Source: Schizochytrium sp. CCTCC M209059
Lineage: Eukaryota; Sar; Bigyra; Thraustochytrida; Thraustochytriidae
Direction of reading: 5' to 3'
NCBI GenBank assembly: GCA_000818945.1
Contig: KN805456.1
Coordinates: forward strand, 61,576-122,967
Length of the DNA: 61,392 nt
Of this stretch, positions 9,065 through 18,575 are shown in pieces (the first letter of the stretch is position 1; the number at the start of each line of letters is the position of its first letter). The position numbers and the translations under genes were made by a program. A model generated the notes under the pieces. The model was given only the letters and a program-made list of their open reading frames with translations, was not told where the DNA came from and made no database searches.

Positions 9065-11974
9065 ATGACGGACTTCGTGCGTGTGCAGCGGCGCGGCGCG
9101 AAGAAGAAGCAGGCGGCCAAGCCCCAGGGCCTCACGGAGAATGAGCTCAAGGGGCTGTATCTGAAGATGGTGAACGACTACAAGACGCAACTGTGCAAGG
9201 AAGGCAGCTGCAAGGAGAAAAAGTGCTTTGACGCCCACACCGAGCAGGAGCTGCGACGGCCGCTCTACGACGCAGACGGGAAGGCCGCGTACTCCCGCGA
9301 AATGTGTCCACACAAGTTCCCGCACGACAGAAATTGCCCCGAGGGCCGCAAATGCAAATTCTCACACAATAATCATGAGACCATGTATCACCCGCGTACT
9401 TACAAGACGAGGCCTTGCAAACATCGTACAAAGTGCGACCGTGGTAAATTCTGTGCCTTTATGCATGACGAAGATATTCTTACGCCCAAGCTGCGACATG
9501 AGCTGTTCTTTCGCTCCGAGGCGATGGAACCCTTTGTGCCAGAGGTTCGTCCCAAGTCAAAGGCTGCCCAAGCCAACGAAGCCGCCTGGGCTGCGCAAAA
9601 TGCGGAGGTAGCCGAGAAATTTTCGGCTCCTCCGGACTTTTCCTCGGTCCAGCAGCCTTCGACGGCAATGTCGGCCCTCACGTCAGCATCTTCCTCCTTC
9701 CGGGATAAGGCGCTGGCGAATGCGGGTGGCTTTGCCGCGGCAACCTCTGCTGATGCATCCTCATCTTCCTTATTGGCACCTACCTTGTCTTCATCTTCTT
9801 CATCTTCGTCTTCTTCGTCTTCTTCGTCGTCGTCATCTTCCTCAATGTCATCTTCAGTGCTGGTAGCGCCTACATTTTCGTCTTCTTCCTCTACAGCTGT
9901 GCCTGGGGATAGGGACAACGTGATGAAGAGTTTTGCAGCGGTTCCGTCATCAGGCTCGTTTGGTATGCCTTCTATGAGCGCGTCCATGGCCACGCCGGGG
10001 GAAGATAACTGGTCATCGCTGGCCCCCGAAGGCATGATTGCAACGCCGCAGAATGTTGCGGCCGATGCAAGCAGGGGCGGGGATTCATCCACGGGGGGTA
10101 AATCTTTTGCAGCCAACGGGGCCAAGTCTCTTAGCATATTAACTACAGGGGCGGACGACACGATGCAAGGCTTTGAGGATCCGAGCCAAAGTTTTGCCTC
10201 ACCTGATTCGCCTACGGCGCTGTTTGCATCGACAAAGAAGGATTCGAAGCAATTCTCCAAGGAGCAAGAGCTTGAAGACAAGAAAAATGCTCCTTTTGAA
10301 ATCGCCGAGAAGATGACACTTTCCGCCGACGCGCCCCGTGCCTTGCCTCGTGCACCTGAGAGCCCTCCTCCGTCGTTGCCGCCACCGCCGCCGCAGCAAC
10401 AGCAGGAGCAGCAGAACGCCGAGGAAGAGCAAGAACAGGATAATGAGCAAGTGCAAGAGCAAGAGCAAGAAGAAATTAAAAGGTCAGAACAGAGTCAAGG
10501 GAAGGAGCTAGAACAAGAGCAGAAGCAAGTCAGAGCGCAAGGTACACCTCCTCCAGGTTTACCTCCTGCTCCCAAGGATGAAGTCTCTTCCGTGGCGCCT
10601 TCTGAATCGTCCACGCAGCCGCCGACGCAAGCACCATCGCCAGCGTTGACGCCGTCGCCGCATATGGACCCATCGCCGCTCATCCAGCCACACCTTTTCT
10701 CGCAAGGTGGAAGTCTGTTGTCGGCAGATCCCTTTGGTAATAGCCTACATGGAATGACCGCGGGGGGCTATTCGACGACCCCTACCTCGGGGCTACCATC
10801 AGCGTCATCTCTGACAGGCACAAGTGTCGATCCTGCGCGTGTGCAGTTTTCGACGACGCGCGTGCTGCAGCTGATGTCACCGATGCAAGGGCTTGACGAG
10901 TCAATGAGGGCCGCAATTCTGGACGTGCTTGCTTCCAGCAAGATGGGAGCGCAAGTCACTGATGCGGAGGGGAATTCGGCACTCTCATACGCGGTCGAAA
11001 TGGGTATGGTGGACCTGATACCCGCTTTGGCCAGCGTTCGGACTGTGAACCTGAGGAATCTTGCGGGTCAGACCCCGCTGCTGCTTGCGCTGCGTGGAGA
11101 CAATCTTCAGGCGCTCAAGGCTCTATTGCAGGCGGGTGCCTCTGTGAATGAAGGCACCGGCCTGTTGCACAAAGCTATTCAATTCAAGGCGATGCAATGC
11201 TCATCGTATTTGGCAAGTCAGCCGGCGGTGAATCGCAGCCTTGTTGACGAGAGAGGAAATACCGTACTAGCTGCCGCCGCGGAGCGTGGCTTTGATAGGC
11301 TTGTTCGCGAGCTTCTAGTCCAAGAGACGCGCGTAAATGCTCGTAATGCCAACGGAGAGACGCCACTGTCATTGGCGGCGAAATTTGGTCATCTCGGGGT
11401 TCTTTTGGCGCTTTTGGAGACGCCAAAACCTGCTGTCAATCTTGCTGACAATCTGGGCCGGACCCCGCTGCTGCATGCGCTAGTGAGTGCGCCGTCTCCG
11501 GACTGCGCAGACGCCTTATTGAGTTACGTCGGACCTCAAGAGATTGACTTGGATGCTGCTGATGCCTCTGGATTTACTCCGTTGCTCGTGGCGCGCCAGC
11601 GTGGTTGGCACATGACTGCGCGGACGATTGAAGGCATGCTCAATGGAGAGGCACCTCCGTCGACTTCCACGTCTCCTTTGGGGCGCGAGGGTCCCCCTGG
11701 CTTTGGCCTTTCGTTGCCATCGGTGTCTTCGTCATCGAACGACTTGGCTAGCGGCCCTGATTCGCCACCTCCACCTGGTTTTGCTCAGTCACTAGGCAGC
11801 TCGTTGCTCCCCGGTTCGCAGTTTTCGTATTCGAGGCTCCAACAGCCACAACCGCCGCAGGGGGAGCAGCAGCAGCAGCAGGAGCAGCAGCAATATTATC
11901 AGCACGCGTACGGGCAGCAATTTGCCGCGGGCCAAGAGTCTGCGTCATCTCTTGCCTATGCACAACGTGGCTAG
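9065..11974 (+). CDS. CCCH zinc-finger protein with C-terminal ankyrin repeats
   Basis: 969 residues from the ATG at 9065 (MTDFVRVQRRGAKKKQA). The frame is open upstream to 8387, but that part is antisense to the lipoate ligase. Residues about 40-140 carry clustered Cys/His fingers: LCKEGSCKEKKCFDAH, MCPHKFPHDRNCPEGRKC..H and RPCKHRTKCDRGKFCAFMH. The spacing resembles plant RR-TZF and Unkempt-type RNA-binding fingers. The middle is low complexity: a Ser run encoded near 9787-9846, a Gln/Glu run near 10390-10530, and Pro-rich parts. Ankyrin repeats occupy about 632-860 (GNSALSYAVEMG, GETPLSLAAKFGHLG, GFTPLLVARQRGWH). Likely an RNA-binding regulator. In plants RR-TZF proteins the ankyrins precede the fingers; here the order is reversed. 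Confidence 0.88.
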   Translation: MTDFVRVQRRGAKKKQAAKPQGLTENELKGLYLKMVNDYKTQLCKEGSCKEKKCFDAHTEQELRRPLYDADGKAAYSREMCPHKFPHDRNCPEGRKCKFSHNNHETMYHPRTYKTRPCKHRTKCDRGKFCAFMHDEDILTPKLRHELFFRSEAMEPFVPEVRPKSKAAQANEAAWAAQNAEVAEKFSAPPDFSSVQQPSTAMSALTSASSSFRDKALANAGGFAAATSADASSSSLLAPTLSSSSSSSSSSSSSSSSSSSMSSSVLVAPTFSSSSSTAVPGDRDNVMKSFAAVPSSGSFGMPSMSASMATPGEDNWSSLAPEGMIATPQNVAADASRGGDSSTGGKSFAANGAKSLSILTTGADDTMQGFEDPSQSFASPDSPTALFASTKKDSKQFSKEQELEDKKNAPFEIAEKMTLSADAPRALPRAPESPPPSLPPPPPQQQQEQQNAEEEQEQDNEQVQEQEQEEIKRSEQSQGKELEQEQKQVRAQGTPPPGLPPAPKDEVSSVAPSESSTQPPTQAPSPALTPSPHMDPSPLIQPHLFSQGGSLLSADPFGNSLHGMTAGGYSTTPTSGLPSASSLTGTSVDPARVQFSTTRVLQLMSPMQGLDESMRAAILDVLASSKMGAQVTDAEGNSALSYAVEMGMVDLIPALASVRTVNLRNLAGQTPLLLALRGDNLQALKALLQAGASVNEGTGLLHKAIQFKAMQCSSYLASQPAVNRSLVDERGNTVLAAAAERGFDRLVRELLVQETRVNARNANGETPLSLAAKFGHLGVLLALLETPKPAVNLADNLGRTPLLHALVSAPSPDCADALLSYVGPQEIDLDAADASGFTPLLVARQRGWHMTARTIEGMLNGEAPPSTSTSPLGREGPPGFGLSLPSVSSSSNDLASGPDSPPPPGFAQSLGSSLLPGSQFSYSRLQQPQPPQGEQQQQQEQQQYYQHAYGQQFAAGQESASSLAYAQRG

Positions 11975-12020
11975 GGTTCTGACTAGCGCCTAAAAGTTAA
12001 GGAAAAGATTTTTTCGACAG

Positions 12021-12240
12021 GCGCTTGTGAGCGCCCCGACTCCGGACTTTGCGGATCAAAGCCTTGCTGGACCTCAAGGCATTGATTGACTTGAACGCTG
12101 CAGCTGCTGACGCATCTGAATCCACCCCTTTGCTCGTGGCGCACCAGCGTGGTTGGCACATGGCCGCGCAGACGACTGAAAGAAAGAAGACGTGCTCAAC
12201 GCCTCCCGTCAACTTTTACGCCTCCTTTGGGGACGCGAGG
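12021..12240 (+). pseudogene. decayed duplicate of the CCCH-ankyrin 3' end, left part
   Basis: This stretch matches 11477-11690 of the upstream gene. GCGCTTGTGAGCGCC matches GCGCTAGTGAGTGCG, and GTTGCTCGTGGCGCGCCAGC matches a near-identical string here (CTTTGCTCGTGGCGCACCAG, followed by CGTGGTTGGCACATG in both). It has internal deletions and frame breaks, so it cannot encode the ankyrin repeat. Similarity stops at CTTTGGGGACGCGAGG, ending at 12240. Confidence 0.8.
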
Positions 12241-12475
12241 CTTGCTCCGATGCTCTCGCTCCCTCACCGCCAGCGAGCAGCCGACCAACTTGCGTGCCCT
12301 TTCCAAGCGCGGGGCGACGCACGCGTGCGTGGTCGGTCGTAGAGGGCTAGCGCGCGCGCGCGCGGCGCCGTCCGACGCAAGCCCAGACGCAGACCTCCGG
12401 AGAAGGCCGAGCTTCGCGCGGCGCTCTCGACTTGCATAGTAGTAGGATGCTAGGCCTGGCCTATTCGAGGAAGTG

Positions 12476-12537
12476 AGAGCGCGCGGCACTCTTGAGAGCG
12501 CGCGGCACTCTCGAGAGCGCTCTCGAGAGCGCTCACT
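12476..12537. repeat. GAGAGCGC direct/inverted repeat cluster
   Basis: Two copies of GAGAGCGCGCGGCACTCT are followed by the palindromic CTCGAGAGCGCTCTCGAGAG. It lies upstream of the unknown ORF in the inserted segment. Confidence 0.75.
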
Positions 12538-12727
12538 CGTGGTCGCTCTCTCGGGGTCAAAGAAGTCCGGCGAACCCGAGAAGAAGTGTAGAGACTGGAG
12601 AGAGCATGGCCGGAGCGACGAGCAGAACCTTTCACCAAATCCGCAACCCGACCTGAGCCAAAGCTTGTTTACTCGTCAAGGCGCCAAGAGATCGAGACAG
12701 CGAAGACGAAGACGAAGAACTTGCATC

Positions 12728-13891
12728 ATGACGCAGTGTTCGACCAATGAGTACATCGTGCCGGAGGCGCACGGCGCCCAACGCCATGCGCAGCTCCGCG
12801 TCTCGCGCGAGGGCAGCACAAGACCGGCACCATATGTAAGCGTGGAGAACGACGAGGCCTTCGACGAGGACAGCCAATATCAGGATGGCGGCGCCCGTGA
12901 CCGAGAGAACAGCGGTGGTGGTAACATTGGCTATGGCGAAGATGATCGTAACAATTACTTTCAAGAGAACAACAACGATGAGTTCGAAGAAGGAGGTCGC
13001 ATGGCTAGACTCGGTGCGAGTGAGCCAGTCACTAATGACGGGGAACGGCGCCGCAGAGCCAGAGGCATTGGCGAAGAGCGTCGTCGTGAAAGCCAACAAG
13101 ACCAACTTATGGAGACGCATGCCCGCGAGCAAGGAGATAGACTGCTGCGCCGGGACCTTTCGAATAGCAATGAGACGCCGGAGCAGATTGTCGCTGAACA
13201 CACCAAGGGCGTTGTGAGAATTGCTCAAAGCAAGATTTCCGGGATTCGCGACATTGATGCGGATCTCGTTCACTACAGGGGGGAGAACTACAGCATAGAG
13301 CTTCATGCCGGGTCAAACAACAAGGAAAAGATCAATATTCCCAAGCGTACACACTGGAAGTTCAAGTGGGCCCTCGAAGAGCTTTACAAGAACGTTGAGG
13401 CGGCGCGCCCAGACCTTCCGAGCTGCAAAGTGTTTCAAAAAGTCTGGAACCGCGCGCTGAAAGCAGACAAGAATGATCTCAGAGTGCAAGTACAGAAGGC
13501 TGTATTGAATCCGTTCAAAAGCTTTCGCATCAAATTCAAGGTCATCGTACCGCCCCAGAACTCGAGCTCGAACTCAGGCAACAGTCCGGCACCGCAGGCT
13601 CGGTCCAGTATCGATCGAGCGGCAACGAGTGCGTTGTTCTCTACTACTCCGACTCGCCGGGAGTCAGGCCGAGATGATTCATCTCCCTCCAATGAGAGCA
13701 TCGAGGCCCTCAAGGACCAAGTCAGAGAGTTCAAGCGCAAATTTGAGCGAGAGGAAGACGAACACACTGCAACAAAGAAACGCCATCAAGAGGAGAATCA
13801 TAAACATGAACAGGAGAAGTATCAGCTCAAAATGCAAAAGCTCGATCTCGAGGATAAAATTCGTCATCTCCAACGTCAAAACGAAAATTAG
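12728..13891 (+). CDS. unknown protein with C-terminal coiled coil, inside the insert
   Basis: 387 residues from the ATG at 12728. The same frame is open from 12473, so a longer N-terminus is possible but would be translated from the GAGAGCGC repeats. The first half is charged and low complexity (acidic, Asn- and Arg-rich). A more conserved-looking globular part at about 155-280 includes DADLVHYRGENYSIELHAG and IPKRTHWKFKWALEELYKNV. The last 70 residues form a charged coiled coil rich in Glu, Lys, His and Gln. I do not recognise a family and see no transposase or polymerase motifs. Its position in an insertion suggests it is mobile or recently arrived. Confidence 0.55.
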   Translation: MTQCSTNEYIVPEAHGAQRHAQLRVSREGSTRPAPYVSVENDEAFDEDSQYQDGGARDRENSGGGNIGYGEDDRNNYFQENNNDEFEEGGRMARLGASEPVTNDGERRRRARGIGEERRRESQQDQLMETHAREQGDRLLRRDLSNSNETPEQIVAEHTKGVVRIAQSKISGIRDIDADLVHYRGENYSIELHAGSNNKEKINIPKRTHWKFKWALEELYKNVEAARPDLPSCKVFQKVWNRALKADKNDLRVQVQKAVLNPFKSFRIKFKVIVPPQNSSSNSGNSPAPQARSSIDRAATSALFSTTPTRRESGRDDSSPSNESIEALKDQVREFKRKFEREEDEHTATKKRHQEENHKHEQEKYQLKMQKLDLEDKIRHLQRQNEN

Positions 13892-14118
13892 GCCCCACGA
13901 ATTGCCACACTGACGGCACATCCTCAAAAATGCAGAGCACTATATTCGTGAGAGAGTCAGAGCCGAGCTCATCAACAGCCAGCCTCCAAACCGGCTGCAG
14001 CTCAAGGCATACGCTCAATTTACTCGATCTGCCAGGTAAATCAACCAACCATCTTTTTTGCTTGAAGCCCCCTTTTGCCTTCCAACATCACCTTGTCGCC
14101 CTTGTCTTGCCCTGACCC

Positions 14119-14205
14119 TTCCCTAGCTTTGGCATTTCGTTGCCGACTGTGTCTTCGTCATCGAACGAGCCCTGGCTAGTGGTCTTAACTCGTCGCCTTG
14201 CCACT
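14119..14205 (+). pseudogene. decayed duplicate of the CCCH-ankyrin 3' end, right part
   Basis: TGTCTTCGTCATCGAACGA occurs here and in the parent near 11726-11745. The flanks (TAGCTTTGGCATTTCGTTGCC, then TGGCTAGTGG and TTGCCACTCC) match the parent over about 11692-11775. Similarity fades after about 14205. Confidence 0.75.
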
Positions 14206-14557
14206 CCTTCGGCACTCGCATCTTTGCCTGTTGATAATCATATTCTCACTGTCAAGTCGTGCTTTAGTTGCCTTTTACGCTGGTCGGAACCCATTTAGCA
14301 AGCACGTGCCGTGCACGCGCCAGGTGTGCTCTAGATTTTCGTGTATGTGGAGTCTAGGTCCTGAAATCGACGTGAAAAGAGAAGCAGTGGCAGGTGCCAG
14401 GTAGGCTAGTACTACTCGAGGCTGCCCGACCATCCAACAGTACCCAAACAGACGCAGCGACGTGTGTGTGTGCGAAGGCGTCTGAGCGGACGCGGAGGGC
14501 TGTGCGCGCAGCCGCGCTTCGCTACGTTGCGCCCGCGCGGAGAGGAGCTCGGGGAAG

Positions 14558-17497
14558 ATGAAGAGCTACTCCGGGTACTCGAAGGGGTTTGACGATGAGG
14601 CCGAAGATCCAGGTTTTGCGCCCAAGATGGCCAGCGCACCAGCGAGGTACGGCGCGAAGAAAAAGGCGACGCGCAAGAAGCCTGTTCAGCAGCAGGCGGC
14701 GAGCAAGATGTCCAAGGCGCCCGTGTTCAAGGCCCAGGTCATGAAGAAGATGGCGTACGACTCGGACGGGTCGAACAGATCCATCGAGGATGATGAGGAT
14801 GACGACGACGTCGAAGATAACGAGGAAGGTAGCTTTGTTGCTGCCAAGTCCACTATGCAGGCCAAGTCGGCGGATCTGTTCCAAGCACAGCGCACGAAGA
14901 TGGCGCAAAAGGCCGCGCAACCAAGGCCCGATACGGAAGGCCTCATTGACTCATTGGTCTTTCGGCGGGCGTACCAGCAGGCTGTGGAGAATGGAGACCC
15001 GCAACCTTGGGGCTGGTCCAAGCTCATGATCATTGGCCAGGGCGCCGCGGGAAAAACCTCGACGGTACGATCGCTGCTTGGACTTGATCCTGTCGAAAAG
15101 TGGGAAAGCACCGTCGGCGTGGATCTCAAGGTCACCTCTGCGGACGATTGGAAGCAGCGTGATCACGCCGAGACCGACTTCAACTTGATGCTGCATAAAG
15201 CGGCTGCCCAAATCGTGAAAGATGGGGAGCATCCTCGGCAAGCAGGCGCGAAGAGCAAGGGTCCCGCGCCTGAGCGCACGTCGCGACGCTTCTCTAAGGC
15301 CGTTTTGAGCTTTTTTGGACTCAGAAGATCCTCGGCCAAGTCTGCTACAACCGGCAACGCTGCGCCTGTCAGCGAAATGGAGGAGGAGATCGACCACGAC
15401 GGCGCGGCGCAAAACGCTGCTGCCCCGCCGGCTTCGCTTATGGAGCAGGAAGAGGTAGCGCGCGCCATCAATCTCGACTGGGCGCGCAAGCTCACAAACT
15501 CGGAGGACACGCCACTCCGCTTCGCCATCTGGGACTACGGTGGCCAAGACGTCTTTTACGCGCTGCACCACGTCTTCCTGACCAAATATGGTGTTTACGT
15601 GCTTGTCTTCGACATGCGCCAAATTCTTGTCGACCAAGAGTCTGTCGTTGAGTACCTGCGCTTTTGGCTGAACTCGGTCAAGCTGCACGCCCCACACGCG
15701 CCCATCGTCATGGTCGGCACTTACGCCGACGAAGTGACCACCGATGACGAGTACCAGCGCATCGAGGGCATTCTGCGCCGCGACGTTGGCACCAAGCTTC
15801 TTGTGCAGGTCATCAAGGACTCGGAGGCGCGGCGCTCGTTCTTTCCCATGAACAACGCAAGCACAAGCCCGACGCGCGGCGAGAAACTGCGCCACATCAT
15901 TGAGAACTGTGCTGCCGATCAGGACTACGTCAAGCAAAAGGTCTCGCTTCGGTGGATCAGGATACTCACCGATCTCGTTGAAGACAGCGCGCAGCAGTAC
16001 GTGTCGATGGCCCACGTGCGCAGCCTCGGCAGCTCGTATGGTGTCACGGGCGAGGAACTGAGCCACATGCTTCGGTTCTTCAACGAGATTGGCGCGCTCG
16101 TGCATCTCGACGCGAACGAAACGCTCAGCAAGAACGTGGTCACGCAGCCACAATGGCTTCTCAACAAGCTCAGTCGTGTCATTGCCGACGAGATGCACAT
16201 TGAAAGCCTCTACTACGATCCCGAGCTGCAGCGCCTCGGTCTTGCTGAGGACTTTGAGCGCATGCGCAAGACGGGCGTCGCGAGCTACGAGCTCCTCGAC
16301 TTCCTCTGGGACGGCGACGAGGTCGATTTTCTCATCGAGTTCATGAACAGCGCCATGCTGCTCAGCCCGTGGCCTTTCAACGACAAGCGCGAGTATCTGG
16401 TGACGAGCCTCTTGCGCGACGATTCGGACGCTCTTGCGGCGGAGCAAGACGAAGGCGCACAAGCAATCGACCCGAGCGAGTTTGAGGGCGGCGCCGCGTG
16501 CGCTCTGGACTTTTCAGAATTCTACCTTCCCGATGGCGTCTTCCAGCGTCTCGTGCCGATCTGCGCAGAGTACTCTGCCCGAGACCAGGACTCGTCGCTG
16601 CCGCGGCTTTCGCGCCAGAGCGCCCAGATTGCCTTTGGATGGAACGAGTTCCTCCTCGAGGCAGATCACGCCCAAGACATCATTCGCATTACCTTTAAGC
16701 CTGACGCCGAGGACGTCGGAGAAAACGTCAAGGTCATTGTCTCCATGTTTCGTGCCTTGAAAGACAGCGTTATGCAAAATCTCATGTGGAAGCTCGTACT
16801 CTTTTCGCAGAAGAATCCTACTCAAAGTGTCGACTACGAAGCTCTCGTCGGCGCACGCGCGCGCAAGGCGAGCAAGGTGCGGGATACGCAGGGCCGAGCG
16901 GCAAAGGTGTCAGAGTTTGGCATCTTCTTTCAGAGCGAGGAAACTCTCGGCTCGCTTGTGAGCGACGAGTCGAGTGGAGAATCTTCGACGAGCACGGCGC
17001 CTGCGGACCTCACGCAGGATGCCGCAGCGGCTACATCCGAAGGCTTTGACGTTTTCATCAGTCACAAGCAGAGTTCCGGTGGCGACCAAGTGGCTGTACT
17101 TTACGAGAAGCTCAAGCAGCGTGGTCTGCGCGTGTGGTTTGATGAGCGCATGCCCGTCATCACCAAGCCTGCCATGGAAGAAGGTGTCAAGTACTCGTCG
17201 GCCTTTTTGCTTTTTCTTTCCCGCGATGTCTTTAGCTCTGGATACGTCAAGTTTGAGCTCCAGACCGCTCTCGAGGCTGGCAAGCCCATCATTCTGGTCC
17301 ACGAGAGCGACACGCAGCGCCTCACCTATTCGGAGTTTGGTGAGTATATCCAGTCTGCGCCCGCCTTTGCGCAAGAGGCGCGCCTTTTTGAGCTCGTCGA
17401 GTCGATTCCGTTCCAGCGACGCTACTACCTCGAAAAGCCCTTTGTGGACGAGCTCTCGAAACGCATCAGAGCTGCGACCGCCGCTCAGACCCACTAG
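14558..17497 (+). CDS. Roc-COR GTPase with C-terminal TIR domain
   Basis: 979 residues, single exon. The N-terminal 120 residues are basic/acidic low complexity. A Roc GTPase follows: P-loop GQGAAGKTS at about 160, G3 WDYGGQD at about 324, and G4-like GTYADE at about 387 (the usual THxD is changed). An insert of about 100 residues rich in Lys, Ala and Ser separates P-loop and G3. The COR region covers about 440-760 (MLRFFNEIGALVHLD, then VTQPQWLLNKLSRVI). A TIR domain spans about 829-975: GFDVFISHKQ, LRVWFDERM, FLLFLSRDVFSSGYVKFELQ and IILVHE. The Glu in KFELQTAL (about residue 900) sits where NAD-cleaving TIR domains such as SARM1 have the catalytic glutamate. Roles: signalling GTPase, possible stress or immune NADase. 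No LRRs and no kinase are present. Confidence 0.88.
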   Translation: MKSYSGYSKGFDDEAEDPGFAPKMASAPARYGAKKKATRKKPVQQQAASKMSKAPVFKAQVMKKMAYDSDGSNRSIEDDEDDDDVEDNEEGSFVAAKSTMQAKSADLFQAQRTKMAQKAAQPRPDTEGLIDSLVFRRAYQQAVENGDPQPWGWSKLMIIGQGAAGKTSTVRSLLGLDPVEKWESTVGVDLKVTSADDWKQRDHAETDFNLMLHKAAAQIVKDGEHPRQAGAKSKGPAPERTSRRFSKAVLSFFGLRRSSAKSATTGNAAPVSEMEEEIDHDGAAQNAAAPPASLMEQEEVARAINLDWARKLTNSEDTPLRFAIWDYGGQDVFYALHHVFLTKYGVYVLVFDMRQILVDQESVVEYLRFWLNSVKLHAPHAPIVMVGTYADEVTTDDEYQRIEGILRRDVGTKLLVQVIKDSEARRSFFPMNNASTSPTRGEKLRHIIENCAADQDYVKQKVSLRWIRILTDLVEDSAQQYVSMAHVRSLGSSYGVTGEELSHMLRFFNEIGALVHLDANETLSKNVVTQPQWLLNKLSRVIADEMHIESLYYDPELQRLGLAEDFERMRKTGVASYELLDFLWDGDEVDFLIEFMNSAMLLSPWPFNDKREYLVTSLLRDDSDALAAEQDEGAQAIDPSEFEGGAACALDFSEFYLPDGVFQRLVPICAEYSARDQDSSLPRLSRQSAQIAFGWNEFLLEADHAQDIIRITFKPDAEDVGENVKVIVSMFRALKDSVMQNLMWKLVLFSQKNPTQSVDYEALVGARARKASKVRDTQGRAAKVSEFGIFFQSEETLGSLVSDESSGESSTSTAPADLTQDAAAATSEGFDVFISHKQSSGGDQVAVLYEKLKQRGLRVWFDERMPVITKPAMEEGVKYSSAFLLFLSRDVFSSGYVKFELQTALEAGKPIILVHESDTQRLTYSEFGEYIQSAPAFAQEARLFELVESIPFQRRYYLEKPFVDELSKRIRAATAAQTH

Positions 17498-17723
17498 CCT
17501 AATGGCGAAATTTTTATATGATCTCTTGTTGTTGTTGTTGTTGCCATACCCGATCGCTTTCTCTTTCAGAAAGAAATGGCAGAAAGGAACTATCGCGAGC
17601 AAAGACGGATCACTGCACGTAAAGACAAAATCGAACTTATACCTAACAACTAGTTCATGCGCACGCACGCGCACATGTGGAATGACGTAGTAGTGTTTCC
17701 TTTGCAGATGAATTTTAAAGCCT

Positions 17724-18575
17724 TTATCGCGCATTTTCAGGCAAGTTGGCATGGACCTTGCGGAGATGATCGTCGACAATGTCGTGGTGTTCTGGGAACT
17801 CCTTTTGAACAAGACATAAGGCCTCGTACATGCGCAAAAAGTATTCCAAGTTGTGGCCTGATTCTCCCTCGCTCGAGGCAATGTGTTTCGCAATGGCTTC
17901 CTCGGGGCGTGGACCATAGAAGTGCTCGTTATCGGGTGTTGCACGAAACACGAGCGCCGTGCGCACGACTCCGGCGGGGTCAGTAGTCTGTACATATTCC
18001 TTGGCATAGCCTGCCTTTTCGCGGTGCTCGAGCGCGGCCATTGTGGCGCGCATAATGTGACCCTTGACACGAAAGATGCGACCCCACACACGGTTATCCG
18101 GGGTATCGCGCTGACCTTTCTCAACGTTGTGATCATCTTGTACCTTTTGATGCTCTTCGGGCGTCAGCAGCGTCACCACAAGACCTGGGGCTTCTTCGGT
18201 ACCGCGATGCTCGGGGCTACCCTGCCAGAACCTCCGCGAGTACCCACTTGCGTAAACATCTACTTGCTCTTCGTATTCAATGTCCGGCTTCCAAATCAGC
18301 GAGCCGTACCCAAAGAGCCAAACATCATCGTCAACATCATCATCATCATCGTGATTGCCGCCGCTACCCTGATTATCGTCGTTCTGTTCTGTTGGGGCGC
18401 TTTTGGATCCTTTCACATCACTGCCAGCGGCTGCTTTGGCATTTTCTTGCTCGTGCTCATGCTCTTGCACGACCTCAACTTGGTGTTTGATTTCTGCGTC
18501 AGGGTCGACCTCGACGTCGGCATTGTGGCTATCCATTATTTTGGTTTGTTTGTCTAAATTCTTTGCCAAAAACAC
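17724..18575 (-). CDS. ChaC-type gamma-glutamylcyclotransferase
   Basis: 283 residues; a second Met at 18536 could also start it. The first 80 residues are acidic low complexity ending in an Asp run. The ChaC fold then begins with VWLFGYGSLIWKPD at about 86-98, the substrate-binding GYGSL signature. The catalytic glutamate is in LEHREKAGY near 187. Family members cleave glutathione to 5-oxoproline and Cys-Gly in the cytosol. The remaining domain (RRFWQGSPEHRGT, GLVVTL, YLRTMYEAL-like FLRMYEALC) is complete. It converges with the Roc-COR-TIR gene, with 226 bp between stops. Confidence 0.92.
   Translation of the reverse strand: MFLAKNLDKQTKIMDSHNADVEVDPDAEIKHQVEVVQEHEHEQENAKAAAGSDVKGSKSAPTEQNDDNQGSGGNHDDDDDVDDDVWLFGYGSLIWKPDIEYEEQVDVYASGYSRRFWQGSPEHRGTEEAPGLVVTLLTPEEHQKVQDDHNVEKGQRDTPDNRVWGRIFRVKGHIMRATMAALEHREKAGYAKEYVQTTDPAGVVRTALVFRATPDNEHFYGPRPEEAIAKHIASSEGESGHNLEYFLRMYEALCLVQKEFPEHHDIVDDHLRKVHANLPENAR

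Larger units (their letters stand above)
12241..14118 (+). other. about 1.88 kb inserted segment splitting the duplicate
   Basis: The left pseudogene part ends at 12240 and the same homology resumes near 14119 at the matching point of the parent gene (about 11691). The DNA between is therefore an insertion relative to the parent, unless the intervening parent-like sequence was replaced. It contains the ORF 12728-13891. I see no convincing terminal inverted repeats or target-site duplication. Near 12475-12535 there is a cluster of GAGAGCGC repeats and palindromes. Confidence 0.6.

Noticed and set aside
14951..16462. 503-residue minus-strand ORF
   Set aside because: It is the shadow of the GC-rich Roc-COR-TIR gene and shows no conserved motif.
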